Below, piece after piece: positions 34,201 through 49,200 of a stretch of DNA of 64,000 nucleotides. The notes under the pieces are model-generated. The model searched no databases. It was not told the DNA's origin and was given only the letters and a program-made list of their open reading frames with translations. How positions within the stretch are numbered: the first letter of the stretch is position 1; each line of letters starts with the position of its first letter. The stretch is from assembly GCA_012934845.2 (NCBI GenBank), contig WNNJ02000543.1:1-64000 (forward strand). Direction: 5' to 3'. Source of the DNA: Pomphorhynchus laevis (taxonomy: Eukaryota > Acanthocephala > Palaeacanthocephala > Echinorhynchida > Pomphorhynchidae). Both the position numbers and the translations under genes were made by a program.

Positions 34201-37200
34201 AATATATACTATAATAATATATATTTATATTTTTTTTAATTGGACATTTTTTTAACAATAAAAGGTTCCCGCAAATGGGCCTGCAATTCACGAAAACAAA
34301 TCATTAATTATTTTTAAATTTTAGTTTGTGATTTCTCTATAGTTATTTTGATTTCCTTCTTATCGTGAAGGAAACCACCTTTACTATCTTGATTGAGATA
34401 CCGCTTCTTAGTTTTCTTATATATTGTCCATACATATCTGAATTTCTTGCTGCCATCCGAGTTGCAATTTGCTTCAACACCTGGTTTGCGATATATCCAA
34501 TACCTCCTACGGTCGAAAAAATTAAAGGATGAAAAGATCCTTTTTCTATCTTTGCTATACGTTCCGCGTATTTCGCATTCTTCCTATTTTCGTGGTATTT
34601 AAATGGTTCCTTTACCCGTTCTGAAGAATATGATGGTGCAAGAGTATTAAAACAGCATATGTCCATAAAGGACCGCGCCAACATATTTCCATATAGTCCA
34701 TTACAAGCTATATCTGCACGTGCATCTCGATCTCTAGTTGACGTTGTATTTTCGAATACTATCGTATCAGGGACACTTTGCAGAATAGGTTCTTTTTCCA
34801 CACATGAACAGCACTCCTTCAGTGATTGATGTATATGCTCCGATATAATTTCGTGACGTATAAAATTGAAACCACCTGTTTTACATGATAGAGCATGTGC
34901 TATATCTGCGGATTTTCCACAGGTACACAAAATTGTGTCATCCCCCGTCTTCCAAGCATATCTTACCTTTAAGGCATCATGAAATTCATGTGAATCCAAA
35001 AAACCATCCGATGTATATTTGTCTGAGGTTAACCAAGCGGAAGCGCCTATTATGCTCGCTTGTGACAAAACTGTATTAAGGTCTTGACTGGAGTTTTGAA
35101 TTAGTTGGGACTTTATGTTCTCATATCTTCTGTTGTTTGATTCTCTGATCTGTTTTCCTATTTTTTGTTGATGTTTGTTTAATTCCTCTCCTGTTATTCC
35201 ATCAAAATAAGGTTGACACATTAATCTAGAATTTATGTAGGACCATTCATTTTCCATAGTACTATTCCGGATTCCCAAACCTCCATATTTATATGGTAGC
35301 TCTATAATGGTTCGAGTTTCATCATCCATCCCGTCTATACCTAGGATACACTTTAATGTCTCATTTGATAATTTATACTCGAGAGGTTTTAACAATTCCC
35401 TACTAACTTCTGATGTTCTCACAAGATAATTCCATTGATGTTGAAAAGCTCTCGACAGTAATAAGTATGCGGCGAATGAGTTTTCCATCGATATTTGCTC
35501 TAATTTCTTTAACTGCATTATCCAATCGTCAACTTTTAATTTTGTTTGATTTTCCACGTACCCTTTTGTGCCTACCAAACTGCCCAGATACTTGACCCCA
35601 TCAAACCTTATTTGAACTCCATCGTCCCGAAATACCTTCGGAATCTCAACACAATTTTGATGTGTTAATAATATGCACTTTTTTGAATTAACATAGTATC
35701 CAAAAGAAGGTCCACAACGCTTTATCTCATTCCACACGTTCTCTATATCTTCAATATTACCAACAACAGCTGCGTCGTCTGCATACCAATAATGCAACGA
35801 TTTCGGAGCAGACTCTCTAAGCTTGGCAATTAATGGCATTGTTGCCGCCGCATATGCAGCCATCGATAGAGGATCACCCTGAGTGAATCCCTCTGCCGCC
35901 TTCAAAATGATTCCATCTACCGTTAATTTTGATCCCTCGTTGCCATACATATTTTGAAGTACATTGGTCAATGCGGGGCATATATAAGGCATGTTATGGA
36001 TAGTTAGTGATCTGTTTAACGTGTTAAATGCATTAGCCGCATCGATTAATAATATGCATTTATCATTTGAAGTTGACATAGAGTTTCGTACTGCATGAAT
36101 CGCAAATTCAATTCCGTCACGTTGCCCAGCACATAATTGTTCAGTTCCGCATACATTTATTAGATCTTCCTTGATATGTGTTAATATAACCTTACCAATA
36201 ATTCTACGTATAGTCTCACCAACCCCAATGGGTCGAATTCCAGGATTCTTATTTATGGGAATAAGACGACTGACAGTGTAAGCACATAGATCTTTCGAAT
36301 CCAAAACTTCCGTTGCGATTTTCACGGCGAAATCCCTCAAAACATTTACCAAACATCTCGATTCACTTCCAAATGCCATCAAAAATGATCTCCATGCATC
36401 CGCATCCACACCGGAAGGACCAGCTGATCCGTGAGTTCGTCGTGCCGCTTTTATTATATCTGAGTCATTTAAACTAAAATATCTGACATTATTATGTTCT
36501 ATACATCCATCTATCTTTGAGTGTAAAGTAAATTCATGGTCGATGTGCGATCCATTTGGGTGCATTTCCTTTAGGTGTTGCCATACTGAATTCCCATTTA
36601 CATCACTATTGACTTTTAAAATGTTAGAATATTCTTCCTTCTGTAATAATCTATGTGCCTTTCCAATTTTTCCTGCACGAATGAAATTCACTGCCTTTTT
36701 TATTTTTGAGGTTGGGGTTTTCTCAGCAGCGTTTCGTAAAAGTTTATGTTTCTCAGACTGCAAATAGCGTGCTTCTTCTATTAATTCTTGAAATTGGCCT
36801 TGTCTCCATAATTTGATTCGTTTTTCTAAAATTTTCCGGTTATGACTTATTCTTCGGTCTGGTGTTCGCTGCAAAAGAAGTTGACACAAAATCGTTGCCT
36901 TCATTAAGTGATGACCACCATGTTTAATGTCTCGATTAAATTGTTCATAGCAGTCACTAAGTAGTTTAATAAAATCTTTGCTGGCATTGCAATTAGGAAG
37001 GTGTAGATGATTTGGAATCCAATGAATCACCTCATAAAATATATCTTCGATAAATGTTTCAGGGGATAAACCATGTTTTATTAACACTGGATTATTATTC
37101 GTATGACTAGTACCAGTATGTACCATAGGGCTAAACTTACTTACTTGATTTTGGCAATTTGGGGCTCGACAAGATGTACAGGGTACTCCGGACTTCCCAC

Positions 37201-40200
37201 ACTTACAAGCTATACACTTTGCTGCCGGTCCATTACAATTACAGCACAACTTTATTGAAGAGGGCTTTCCACGAACCATAACTTGAGACTGTATGTTATT
37301 ATATTGTGTGTTTAAGGTCTTAATTTTTTTAGCAAGTGGACGATCTGAAAGCTGGACGATCTGAAAGCTGGACGATCTGAAAGCTGGACGATCTGAAAGC
37401 TGGACGATCTGAAAGCTGGACGATCTGAAAGCTGGACGATCTGAAAGCTGGACGATCTGAAAGCTGGACGATCTGAAAGCTGGACGATTGTAAGTACTTT
37501 AATAATCAATTCTTTTTTTAACGATTTTTTCAATTCTTTTTTTTTCTTTATATATATTTATATAATAATATATTTATATAATAATATATATTATTACTAA
37601 TATATATTTAGTAATAATATATTACTATTATATTATTACTATTATATTATTACTATTATATTTTTTTGACATTAAAAAAATTTTGGTTTCTAATAAACAT
37701 ACAATATACAGCTGCTAACTAATAACTACTTACAATCGTCCACGATTGAAAAATACGATTCAAGTACGATTTAAATACGATTGAAACAACACACAACATA
37801 ATGCCGCGAGGTAAACCGTCTTCCTTTTCTCGCTGTTGTACGTGTAATGGTTCAGCTGCAAAATGTATACGTTGTCCTTGTAAGAAATCCGGAAGATCTT
37901 GTATTGACTGTCTAGCTACCAGTTGCAAAAATCGCATTAAAGAAACGCCGCTATTATTGGACTCCATCATTCCATCCTCAGAGCGATTGAATGTATCACA
38001 TTCAGTGAATGGTTGTATAAACCAAATCTTGGAATTGAACTTGTGTAGTATTGGATTTACTAACAAATCTACTGAGCTCTTACATAGTAGCACAGATAAA
38101 CAAACTAACACATGGATTGACATTGACTCGGTTTACAAAGAAGTCATTTTATGGGCTCCGAATTTGTTCGAGCTACCAAGATGTAATGCAAGCTTCGAGT
38201 TCATCGACAATTTAGCGTCATTTTATCGTTTATGCGTCGATGATCAAACACAGATAGAATTAAGTCTTAAATCATCTACGGTGATGTGTCAGTTAATTTT
38301 GCAAAGAACGGAATCTCGTCGAGTAAGTTCAAGACGCAAAAATATTGAACGCAGACTAAAATTATGGAAGGAACAAAACTTGTTGGAGCTTTCATGTGAA
38401 GCAAGAATACTTCAAAGTCAGAGAAAGTGCCAAAGCCATAGGACATCTAGAAAATCAAGTTGGGTCCAGAAATTTATTCAGCTAATGACACATCACAAGA
38501 CATACTCAGCGGTAAAATTGCTTGAAAATCCTCACAATCAAATGGGTATAATGGAGCTGGATGATACTTTTGAATCACAGAGTGTGCGGCATAAGCTCTT
38601 ACAGCTTCACCCTGAAGCTTCCGACATAAGTGAAGGCGTAGCTCTAAATAGTCCTTTACCAAACATGGTTAAGCACCACCCAGTACGTTTTGAATACATA
38701 TCAAGCAATGACATTATATAGGCAGCTCGACGCACTCAAGGATCAGCAGGACCTTCAGGAATGGATGCGCAAATATGGCGCACAATGCTATGTTCTTTCG
38801 GAATATTATCTTCTCGAATAGCTTCCAGTCTTGCTGATTTTTCGTATCTAGTGGCAACCGTTAATATCAACCCAGACTCTCTTACAGCATTTACAGCAAG
38901 CCGTTTGATTCCATTGAACAAGGACCCCGGCATCAGGCCGATAGGGATTGGTGAGGTATCACGCAGAATAGTTGGAAAAGTTCTGGCAAAGTTGATAAGT
39001 AAAGACTTACAGATCGTGTCGAAATGCGAACAATTGTGCTCTGGACAAAGATGCGGGGTCGAGGCTGCGGTACATTCCATTCGACAGGTTTACATGGAAA
39101 ACAGTGGCATGTGTTTGCTGCAGCTAGATGCTCGAAATGCCTTTAACTGTGTGAACCGTAAATTGGCTCTAGCATATATAGAGTATGTTTGTCCTTTACT
39201 AGCAACAATGCTGCGTAATGTGTATGGTAATCCAGCAAGTCTTTCAGTCGACAAGGATTTAATGTTTTCCAAGGAGGGGTTCACGCAAGGTGATCCTCTG
39301 GCAATGATAGCATTTGCTGCGTCATCACTTCCACTCATAATGAAGCTGAGAGCTATAGCACCAAACGTTACTCATCGCTGGTTTGCAGACGATGCGAATT
39401 GTGTGGGTAGTCGATCTGATGTATTGAGAGTCTGGAATGGTATCCGCGAAATCGGCCATAGATATGGATTTCATCTGAATGAACAAAAATGCCAGGTTTT
39501 AGTACATAAAGATCAAATAAATTTAGCAGAGAAGACTTTCTGTGGTACGGGGCTTAAGATTATATACCAAGGTACAGAAATTCTTGGTTCTGCCATTGGA
39601 GATCAAACATATATGGACCAGTTTGTTCATGGCAAAATTGACAATTGGATTGAATCATTAAAAAATTTGAATTTAGTAGCGAATGAAGATCCATACGTCG
39701 CTTTTGCAGCTTTGACGCAGGCGCTCCAATTCAAGTGGAATTATGTTCAACGAACTTGTATGGCTAGTAGCACATGTAACGAACGTATTTCATCGTATAT
39801 ATTCGACACGATCATTCCGAAATTGACAGGAGTAGATTTAGATACGGGACAACTTGATCCGATATTGATTCCATTACGCTACGGTGGATTGGGTATACAA
39901 GACCCGAATAGTAATCCTCTTTCGGAATATGATCGTTCATTACGCATGAGCCAACCTCTACTAGATGGATTATCAGGAAGTGATTTAGAGATTAGATATG
40001 CCCAAATTGCGCGAGAAATAAGAACATATAAGCAAGAATCTATCAAAACTCGATTGATGATGGTTAAATCAAAATCAGCAACTATTAGCGCTTGTCTCGA
40101 TTTCGCAGCCTGTAAAGGGGCATCTAATTGGCTTTCAGCAAAACCTTCAATAGTACTTAATCACCACTTAAGCAAAAGGCAATTTCAAGATGTTCTGGCA

Positions 40201-43200
40201 TCACGCTATGGATGGAAACCTCCGGACTCACCCATGAAATGTTTGTGGACACAATTTTGATATTTGTCATGCTGTTGCTTGCCAGTCCGGTGGTATTCCA
40301 ACAATTAGACATAACGTGGTTCGAGATATTATTGCTGAAGAACTAGCCGATGTATACAGTTCAACATCAATTGAACCTCCTTTACAACCTTTGCCTGAAG
40401 GAATAGTTTTCAAAAATTCCACAACGACCCTTGATAGTAATTCTAGAGTTGATGTTGCGTGTTACGGTCTGTTTGGGGATAAGACGGAGCGGTTATTATT
40501 TGACATTTGTGTTTTCAGCCATCTTGCTCCTTCTTATTCATCTGGCACGACAAGCAATGCTTTTAACTATCACGAGGCTAGAAAAAACTCGAAGTATGGT
40601 GAAAGAATAGCACGGTTCGAACGATCGTCATTTTATCCTATTGTTCTTGCTTCCAACGGTGCCCTTGGTAGTACAGCACAGATGATTTTAAAGAAAATAG
40701 CAAGATACGAGCAGATAGAACTTGCGATAATTACAGCGCCTGTATCCGAAATATAAGGAGTAGAGTCGGTTTTGCTTTAGCAAAAATGTCTTCGATGTCT
40801 ATACGTGCTGCTCGTACGTCGAAAATTTAGTCAGTTAGTCAGCATGGAACAAGACTTAATAACTATTATTTGACTGTATTCTTAAATGTTTGTATTTTTA
40901 AAAATAATTAAAAAAATTATATATTATGTTATTATATTTATATATAATAACTATATATTTTTGATGTTATGATAACTATAACGCCTATCTAACAAAAATT
41001 AAACCATCAAGTAAATATAAATATATGGATAAAATTGAATTAATAGAATCTTTAAATATTTTAATAAATCAAAATTATTTAAAATTATTCAAAATTATTT
41101 AGACAAGTAAAAGGTATTCCAATGTAAGTAAACAAATTTATCCAAAAAGCTTTATTCTTAACAAAACCAATATTAATGATAAAGAAAGTGTATATCTAGA
41201 TATAAACATTAAATTAACATTAACTAAAACTACTATTAATTTATATCGTAAAGATGACATATTTAAATTTACAAGAAACATATTTTTGCATGAGCATTCA
41301 TGCATACCATATAATATAAAATATAATACATTAAATAATGAAATTTTAAGAATTGCAACAATATGTAATGATATTGGCTTTCTTCAAAATCATTTAAATA
41401 ATTTAATAGATACATATTTTAAACTAGGTTACTATAAAATAACATCAAGCAGAAAATAGTAAAATATATAAATCAACACAATAATATAAAGAATAAATTT
41501 AAACTTTTAAGTGGCAAATTTTTATGGATGGATAATAAATAATATACTTTGCATTAGAATAAGATACTAGATAGTTATTTCAGAGGAAATACATCATTAT
41601 CATGTATTTGGCCCCGCTGCTATGTTGTGTAAAGGAGTTAGTGTCCGAAACCTGATAACATAGCAGGTCCTCCTGATGACCACTAATCCGTATTCTAATG
41701 CATAGTTTGCTATCTATTAGTCAATTTATGAAAATTGATTTTTATTTTTAATTTCAGTTTATAATCTATCTTGATATAAATTACATAAAACCTTATAACA
41801 ATTATTTATTATTAATTAATTTTTTATTATTTAACTATTTAACTTTTATTTTGCATTATTTTTAATTTGCAAAATAAATAACGTAGACTCAGTTAGCTTA
41901 TTTAATTAATATTTATTTTTGAACAGAAGCTTAAAAATAAGTGATGTTAAGCGACTTGTTTAATCTTTAATTTTGTTCTATTAGTTTTTACTAATTATTT
42001 AATTTAATGATAGGACCTAAGAAGAATAGTTACTACTACACGTTAAGTTTACTACTTAAAGAGTTACTACTTTAAGAGCTAAAGTTTGTGAGGACATAAA
42101 TCTATATATTGTTGTTTATTATTTTAGGTTCAATACTGTGATACATTTATGGTTTTCATAAACGATTTTACAATATTCCTAATGAACAGAAAATATTAAC
42201 AAAATATTAATTATTTTTATAAATGGACTCTTTTTTAACTGACGATGTTAGTTCAATGAAAAACTTCTATTTAATGTGATAATTAAATAAATATTCTTTT
42301 CAGGGTGATGATGGCTGTTGCTATTGAAATATTGAATAATTATTTAGCCTATAAAATTTATAACGCAAAAACGACCGTCAGCTCGTACACGTTAACTTAA
42401 CTAATAAAGTTATATTAATTGTTAGTGGCCATATTAAATTTAATTAATTTAATAATTTTAAAGTTATTTTATTTAATTTGATAATTAAAATTGTTAAATT
42501 TTAGCAATTAACAATTAAATTTTAATAAAATGAAAATTTAAAAATTGATACAACCTTCGATATTTGAAAGCTTATCCATGTCATGTACCCATTTTTGAGT
42601 AAGCTAAACCAAATTGATCACATATTTATGGTATCTCTTAGAATTTATATTGAATTATTTAATATAAATTAATTTATTATTTAAAACATTTGATCATACA
42701 AATTATTTAAAATATTATTTAAAACATATCAATACAATTTTATTGTGATCAATATTATTATAATTTTTCTCTGTCAGGATCTAGAACTAATTGGAAAGTA
42801 TTTCAAATTCGAATCATTGTACGTTTTGCTTTGAAGATGTATTACCAATGAGTTTAATCAAACATCGTATTTGTCCTGAAATCCTACCTTAAAGAATAAA
42901 ATTTTGATAAGATACACTAATAAACGCTTCCTAAATCAACTCGAAGATAAAACCAACGGTTTATTTTTTCAAGATAAATTCAACGGTTTATTGTCCTAAA
43001 AATAGTAATATAGTGATTTCACAAATTTCAGTCATAAACATCGCCGAAAAATGTAGCTTTCAAATTAAGCGTATAGATTAGGACACAAGGAATGCCGGTA
43101 AAACAAAATGCTCTTAAAAGCGAACCATTACGATGATGTGACACATTTTCATTTTTTATTAACAAAAAATGCTAGGATTAGCAAACTAGAAGTAGTATAG

Positions 43201-46200
43201 TGATAAAAGTATAAACTAATTATTTTTAAATGCGTAGTTTTTAAACAAACAGATTTCATGGTCATTTAATCAGTGAACGTATTTGATACTATATAAATAA
43301 AAATAAATTTTCGAATTTTAAGTTGTAATATAATGTAAAGAAGTTTTCATTGTCGGGTGCCGTTGACCAGGCAGTTGTACGAGGACAGCGAAAGAGGCAT
43401 CAACATCCAAAGCGGACTAGCCCTCATGTGGGCACGTGGAATATCATCTCGCTGACAGTGGATGAACCAGAATTAGTTGGAAAGATGGTTCGATTCGGTC
43501 TAGAAATAGTTGGAGTGACGTCTCTTCACTATTCTGCAATTGGAACAAAATGTTTGGATCAAGGTTGGACCTTGAACTATTCGGGAGTTACCAACGGAAA
43601 GCGACGACAGGCGGGTGTAGGGATACTTACAAGTCCCCGGTTGTCATTCGTGGTAGAGAGGTTTAACCTAGTGAACGAAAGGCTGACGTCTCTGAGACTT
43701 TTAGTCGAAGAGGAAACTGGGATGACTGTTGTGGGTGCGTATGCTCCCAACATTATCTCAGAATACACAGCTTTCGTAGATGATCCACAGGCTCTGCCTG
43801 ATAGTACTTCTGTTGGAGATTCTTCGTTTTATTGGTTGGCTTCAATACTCATGTTGGAAGCGACAGTAGCAATTGGAAGGGAGTGTTGGGGAGGAACGGA
43901 CTATGATCTGAATGCGAGTGGTGTAAAATTATTGCGTTTTTGTTTTCGAAACAATCTGTGCATAACCAACACCATGTTTGAACATAAGAAGATCCATATA
44001 TGCACATGGCATTAGGATTCTCTCAGTCAAAGATCAATGATCGGTTTTGTAATCGTGTCATCTGATATGCGACGTTATGTTCTGGACACTTGTGTGAAGA
44101 GAGGGGCTGAGCTGTCAATTGATCACTACCTAGTACTTAGTAATCTTCGATGGCAGGATCGAATTCTAGACAAGCCTTGTAAACCCAAACGTTGTGTGAG
44201 GCCGTGCTGGAAGCGTCTAGCAGATGTTTATGTCAAAAAACGTTTTACTTACTACATTCGGGAGGACTTCTTGTTTTTGCCAGAAGAGGTCAAGATCATT
44301 GATTAGGAATGGGAGATGTTCAGATCCTCACTTGCAAAAGCAACTGTAAAAAGTTGTGGCTCGAAGGCATTAAGTGCTTGTCGCGAAGGAAACTCTCAAA
44401 GTGTTTGGTGAACACCAACAGTTGGAGATTTTGCCTAACAGAAGAAACTGGCTTATAGGGCAACTTATATGGCATTATTTTTTAAGTAAAATATATAAAT
44501 CAGCACGATAATATTAAAAATAAATTTAAAATCATTACCGGAAAATGTCTATGGATGAATAATAAATAATATACCTTGTATAAGAATAGATACTAGATAA
44601 TAATATTTCATCTGAAAAATATGTCATTAGCTATTGCTATGTTGGGTCAAGTAATAGGGGCCGAAATCTGATAATATTGCAGTGCCTCCTTATGACCTTT
44701 AATCCTTATTCTGATATAACGTCTACTATTTATTAGTCAATTCAAAAAATGACTTTTATTTTAAATTCCAATTTTTTATTTTAAATTGATATAAGTTATA
44801 AAATCTTATAGCAATTATCTATAATTTTTTATTATCTAATCATTTAATTTTGATTTATTGATTTAGCATTATTATTTTTATTTATCCATTTTTAATTTTA
44901 TAATTATGTAAAATTCGTACACTCTGTTAGCTGATTTGATTGCCTGATAAATCAGTGGAATCTGTAGATAAGTACCGAAGGGCAAAGATAACTACAGCTC
45001 TAGCAGTTACCGAAGCGAATAAGGCGGCTTGGGAGAAGTTTGGAATTCACTTAGAACTTGATTATAGGTCAGCTTCGAAGATCTCATAGAAGACGATCAA
45101 GAATCTGCTTGTCGGAAAACAGAAAACTTTTCAAGCTGTATATGACAAGAGAGAGTATATGCTAACTAACATTGAAAAAAATCTTGATTATTCGAAAGAT
45201 CATTTCAAGACTCAATCCGATAAATATTCCTTCTCTCGTAGAAATAGACTTTTTAGAACCAACGAAAGAGCTTTTCACTTTGGAAGAGGTCATTACTATT
45301 GTTTAGAAACTTCGCAACGGCACGTCTTTTGGAGTAGATGATATTCGATTTGAATATTTGAAAGCTATCGACGTTGCAGACATGAAGTGGCTAACACGCA
45401 TCTTTAACGTTGCATTGAAGTCGGGCAAGGTTCCTAGTGAATGTCAAACTGGGGTAGCTGTACCGATCTTTAAGAAAGATGACCGAAGAGTGTCTTTCAA
45501 TTCTCGGAGTATCACTTTTTTAGTCAAACTGGTAAGTTATTTGTTAGGATCCTTGAATTAATGATACGACCTATAGTTGAAGGACAGTTGCAAGAGGAAC
45601 CATTCGGATTTTGTCCAGGTCGTAGAACTACTTATCAGCTCTTTACTCTCTTAACTATCTTCGAACGATTTTGAGAGTTCGCTCAACCGGTCTACATATG
45701 CTTTGTAAGAGAGAGCTTGTGGGATAAACAACCTCTCTCTTACAACCTCAGGTTGTGGGATAGGTCCACACTATCTTCGAGCAGCAGTGACACCTCTGTA
45801 TGAATAAAGTATTACTTGTGTTCGTGTTCTATGTATTAAGTCTGAATCATTTTCAGCAGGTGTTGGCTTCGTTATGGTTGACCTTTATCTCCACTTTTGT
45901 TCCTTGTTTACACAGACAAAATTACGAGATGTGCTGATCTTTCTTAGACGTCGGTATTCAGTTCGATTCTATCAGAATAGCATGCTTGCTTTCTGTAGAT
46001 TATGTTGCGTTGTTGATTTCTCGTCCTGAGGACTTACAAAGCCTACTAGATCGATTAACGATCGAATTGCATACATGAGGGATGATATTTAGTATCTGTA
46101 ATACTGCCTCTCTGTGTTTGTCCCGGATACATGAGCCAATGTCAACTCAGATTGGGAAAAAATCTGTTCCTGATGTGGAGGAGCTTAAGTATCTTGGGAC

Positions 46201-49200
46201 ATTGTTCACGAAGAACGGCAGGAACATCAAAGAGATTGGGGAAACGGATCTCTTTAGCTAATGCAGCAACGCTTTCGTGCCAAGATCTGTTGTGGTAAAA
46301 CTAGAGTTGAGCTTTCGGTTTACTACGCATTCTTCGTTCCTATCTTATCCTATTATGAGCTTTGCGTTATAACCGAAATAATAAGATCTCGGATACATGC
46401 GATCGAAATAAGGTTTTTTTTTGCAGTGGCCGGCCTTAGCCATATAGATAATTGGTCATCCGGGATGGACTCATAGTAAAGTCGCTGCTTTTCCACATTG
46501 AAGAAAATGAGTTGAGGGGCTAGGACACGTTCTAAAAATGTCTAGGAATCGCCTTCTTCGGAGGGTTTTCCTGGACGGAATCTCTGGAAACAAACCTCGA
46601 GGTAGACCTCGTTACAGGTGTGGAGATCAATTCTTGAAACTGGCGGAATATCGCCCTGCATTATCTGAAAGAAAACTCTGGTCTGTCGTCCAGAATCGCA
46701 AAGCCTGGAGTGGTTTGGTTAGTACACTGTCTCCACGACCCGGCACCCGGACCAGTAAGTGACAAGGAAAATCTTGTGTATTTTTTCTTGTCAAGAAATT
46801 TTTGTTATATTAAGACATATATAAAGTAAAAAATTAAGAATTTAATTTTTATGAATTAATTCTTCTTATTATTCATCAGCATTTGTCCCGCTTTGAGGCT
46901 GGGTCGGCTATATGGGATTTAGTCCTTCATTTCGCCCTATCTTGAGCCTGGTCTGTGTGAATTCCAGATGCCATCAGATCTGCATGAAGGTCATCTAGCC
47001 ATCGTCGCTTGGGTTGACCTTTCGGACGTTTGCCTCTGATCTCGTACTTTAAGCAGAACTTTGCAAAGGAGCAATTTTCACTTCGCAACACGTGGCCGTA
47101 CCACCGGATTCTAGCCTCTTGCATTTTGCTCACGATTTGAGCGACCCCGTATTTTTGGAGGATATCCAATATTATTTGGAGGATATAAGAAATATCCAAT
47201 ATTTCTTACGTGGTTAAATCGCGTTATTCCGCTTATCCATTGCAGCGTTTTAGTCTCCAACTTTTATGAATTAATTAATAGATAATATACCAATAAGAAA
47301 GAATTCTAATTAAACTTTTTGTATTAACACGAAAAGGAAAGTATAAACCTGCATGCTTTTTTACAATCTTCGCCGGGAAGCTTAACCCGGAATGCGCCTA
47401 CTACAGACGCCTAAAATAATTACTTATTTTTTATTTATTAATTATTTTTGTTAGATCAATTTCAGTAATGTGATTAGATTTTTTACTACGTTTTCAAAAT
47501 CCAGTTTTTGATAATATTAATTAATATTGTTATTTTTATTAGCTCCGTTAGATTGGCTGTTTTGCCAACAAAAACAGCCAATCTGTCAACCAGGGCATAT
47601 GCCGATATAGCCGTTAAAATTAAAAAGCGATATTGGCTACGAGATTGCACGCTCTGTGTCCGCATGCCTCCGTGCAGCAAGATTAAGAAGAAGATAATAA
47701 ATATTTTCAAAACTTTAATTACATCTAAACATAATTTATAGTTTCTTGAATTGCAGGCCCATTTGCTAGAGCCATTTTTTGTATAGAGATTAAAAATAAT
47801 AAGAATTTATTAATCCCGTAATTTCGCACAATTTAAACGCTACAGGAGTAATAAATTTTAAAAGTAGAAATTGAGGTCACCGCTTTAATAATCTGGCAAA
47901 CCGACACGTCAAAAGATGTATATCTCGTCCGCTAGTCACCGATACGTTCCTTGGATATGTCCGGTATATTATCCCGTAATATTTTGTAAATTTATATATT
48001 AAACTATTTCATATTTGATTGTATTTTTATAACATTGCATTCTTAAATTGATACTTTAATTGCATTATACTTACAATATAACTTGAATGGGTAGCTAATT
48101 CAACACCAAATTTAATACGATCTTCTTCAGTTTTTGGGTTATTGATTCCTGCAATTTATAAACACTTATTAAAGATGCATATAAAGCTTTCAAACGTAAA
48201 AATAACTTGGGAATGATCATAGAACTAAATATCTCAGATAAAAATTGCGATAGAAAATTTAAATTGAAAATGTCGAAGTTCTTATCTTAGCGATACTACC
48301 AATATTTTATTGGTAGTATTTTATTTTATTAATTTTCTCCCCATTTTTCGGAATTCAAGTTTCTCATAATAACCTCTAATCATTATTCTGATACAACGTC
48401 TGTTATTTATTGACTTATTATTAAAAATTGACTTTTATTTTAAATTTTAATTTTAAATTTTGACTTGATATAAAATAAATTGTATAATAAATTATATAAT
48501 TTTTTTATACAACAATATTTATTAGAATATTTTTACAATTGTGTAGGTTCCTTCAAAAAGGCCTCAACCAAGTTAGTGTTAAAAAACATTTGCATTAATG
48601 TTGGTTTGGCGAATCATTGAGTGAATTCGCTTATATCTTATATAATATCTTTATAATATCTATATAATTATTATCTTATATAATTATTTAATATTTATTA
48701 TTATTTATCTTTAATTTATATATAGTAAAATATACGAAGACTCAGTTACTGATTTGGCTAAATATTCGCTCATGTAAATAATTGGAAAAAACTTCTGAGT
48801 TAGCTGTCTTAGTTTAAAGACAAGATACAGTCAATGTAGCTTCATACTTTTCAGCTATTGTACATTTGCGGTTGATAAGTCTGACTGTAGAGCTTGCAAG
48901 TGCATTAATTAGACATGCTATAAAAATAATTGCGGAAATGGACTTGGTAATGTTAATGTAAATTAAGGTATTATTTTGATATACTAATTTTACAAAACTT
49001 TTTCGACTTGTCAATGTTAATGCGAGTTCTACGGTACTATCTGATGTTTTAAGATGCTATCCCTTTATGTGTATCTTCGAAGATTACTTTAGAAGAATTT
49101 CCATTCGATCAAGTAAATACTCAAATACTCAGAAAGAGTATTTATCCATCCGAAAGATATGATACGTGGACAAGTGTACTTATAGGGAAACGCATACAAT

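Larger units (their letters stand above)
34262..37490 (-). mobile_element. REL-endonuclease LINE, apparently complete
   Basis: Contains the intact 978-codon ORF, a short 3' UTR ending GGCCCATTTGCGGGAACC (antisense of about 34264-34281), and a 5' region with nine 16-bp tandem units. It lies head to head with a related plus-strand element (37722 on). The uninterrupted ORF suggests recent activity. It inserted in DyP intron 4, same strand as the gene. Confidence 0.8.

Noticed and set aside
37338-37488. CRISPR-like array
   Set aside because: The units are contiguous with no spacers, and the context is a eukaryotic LINE.
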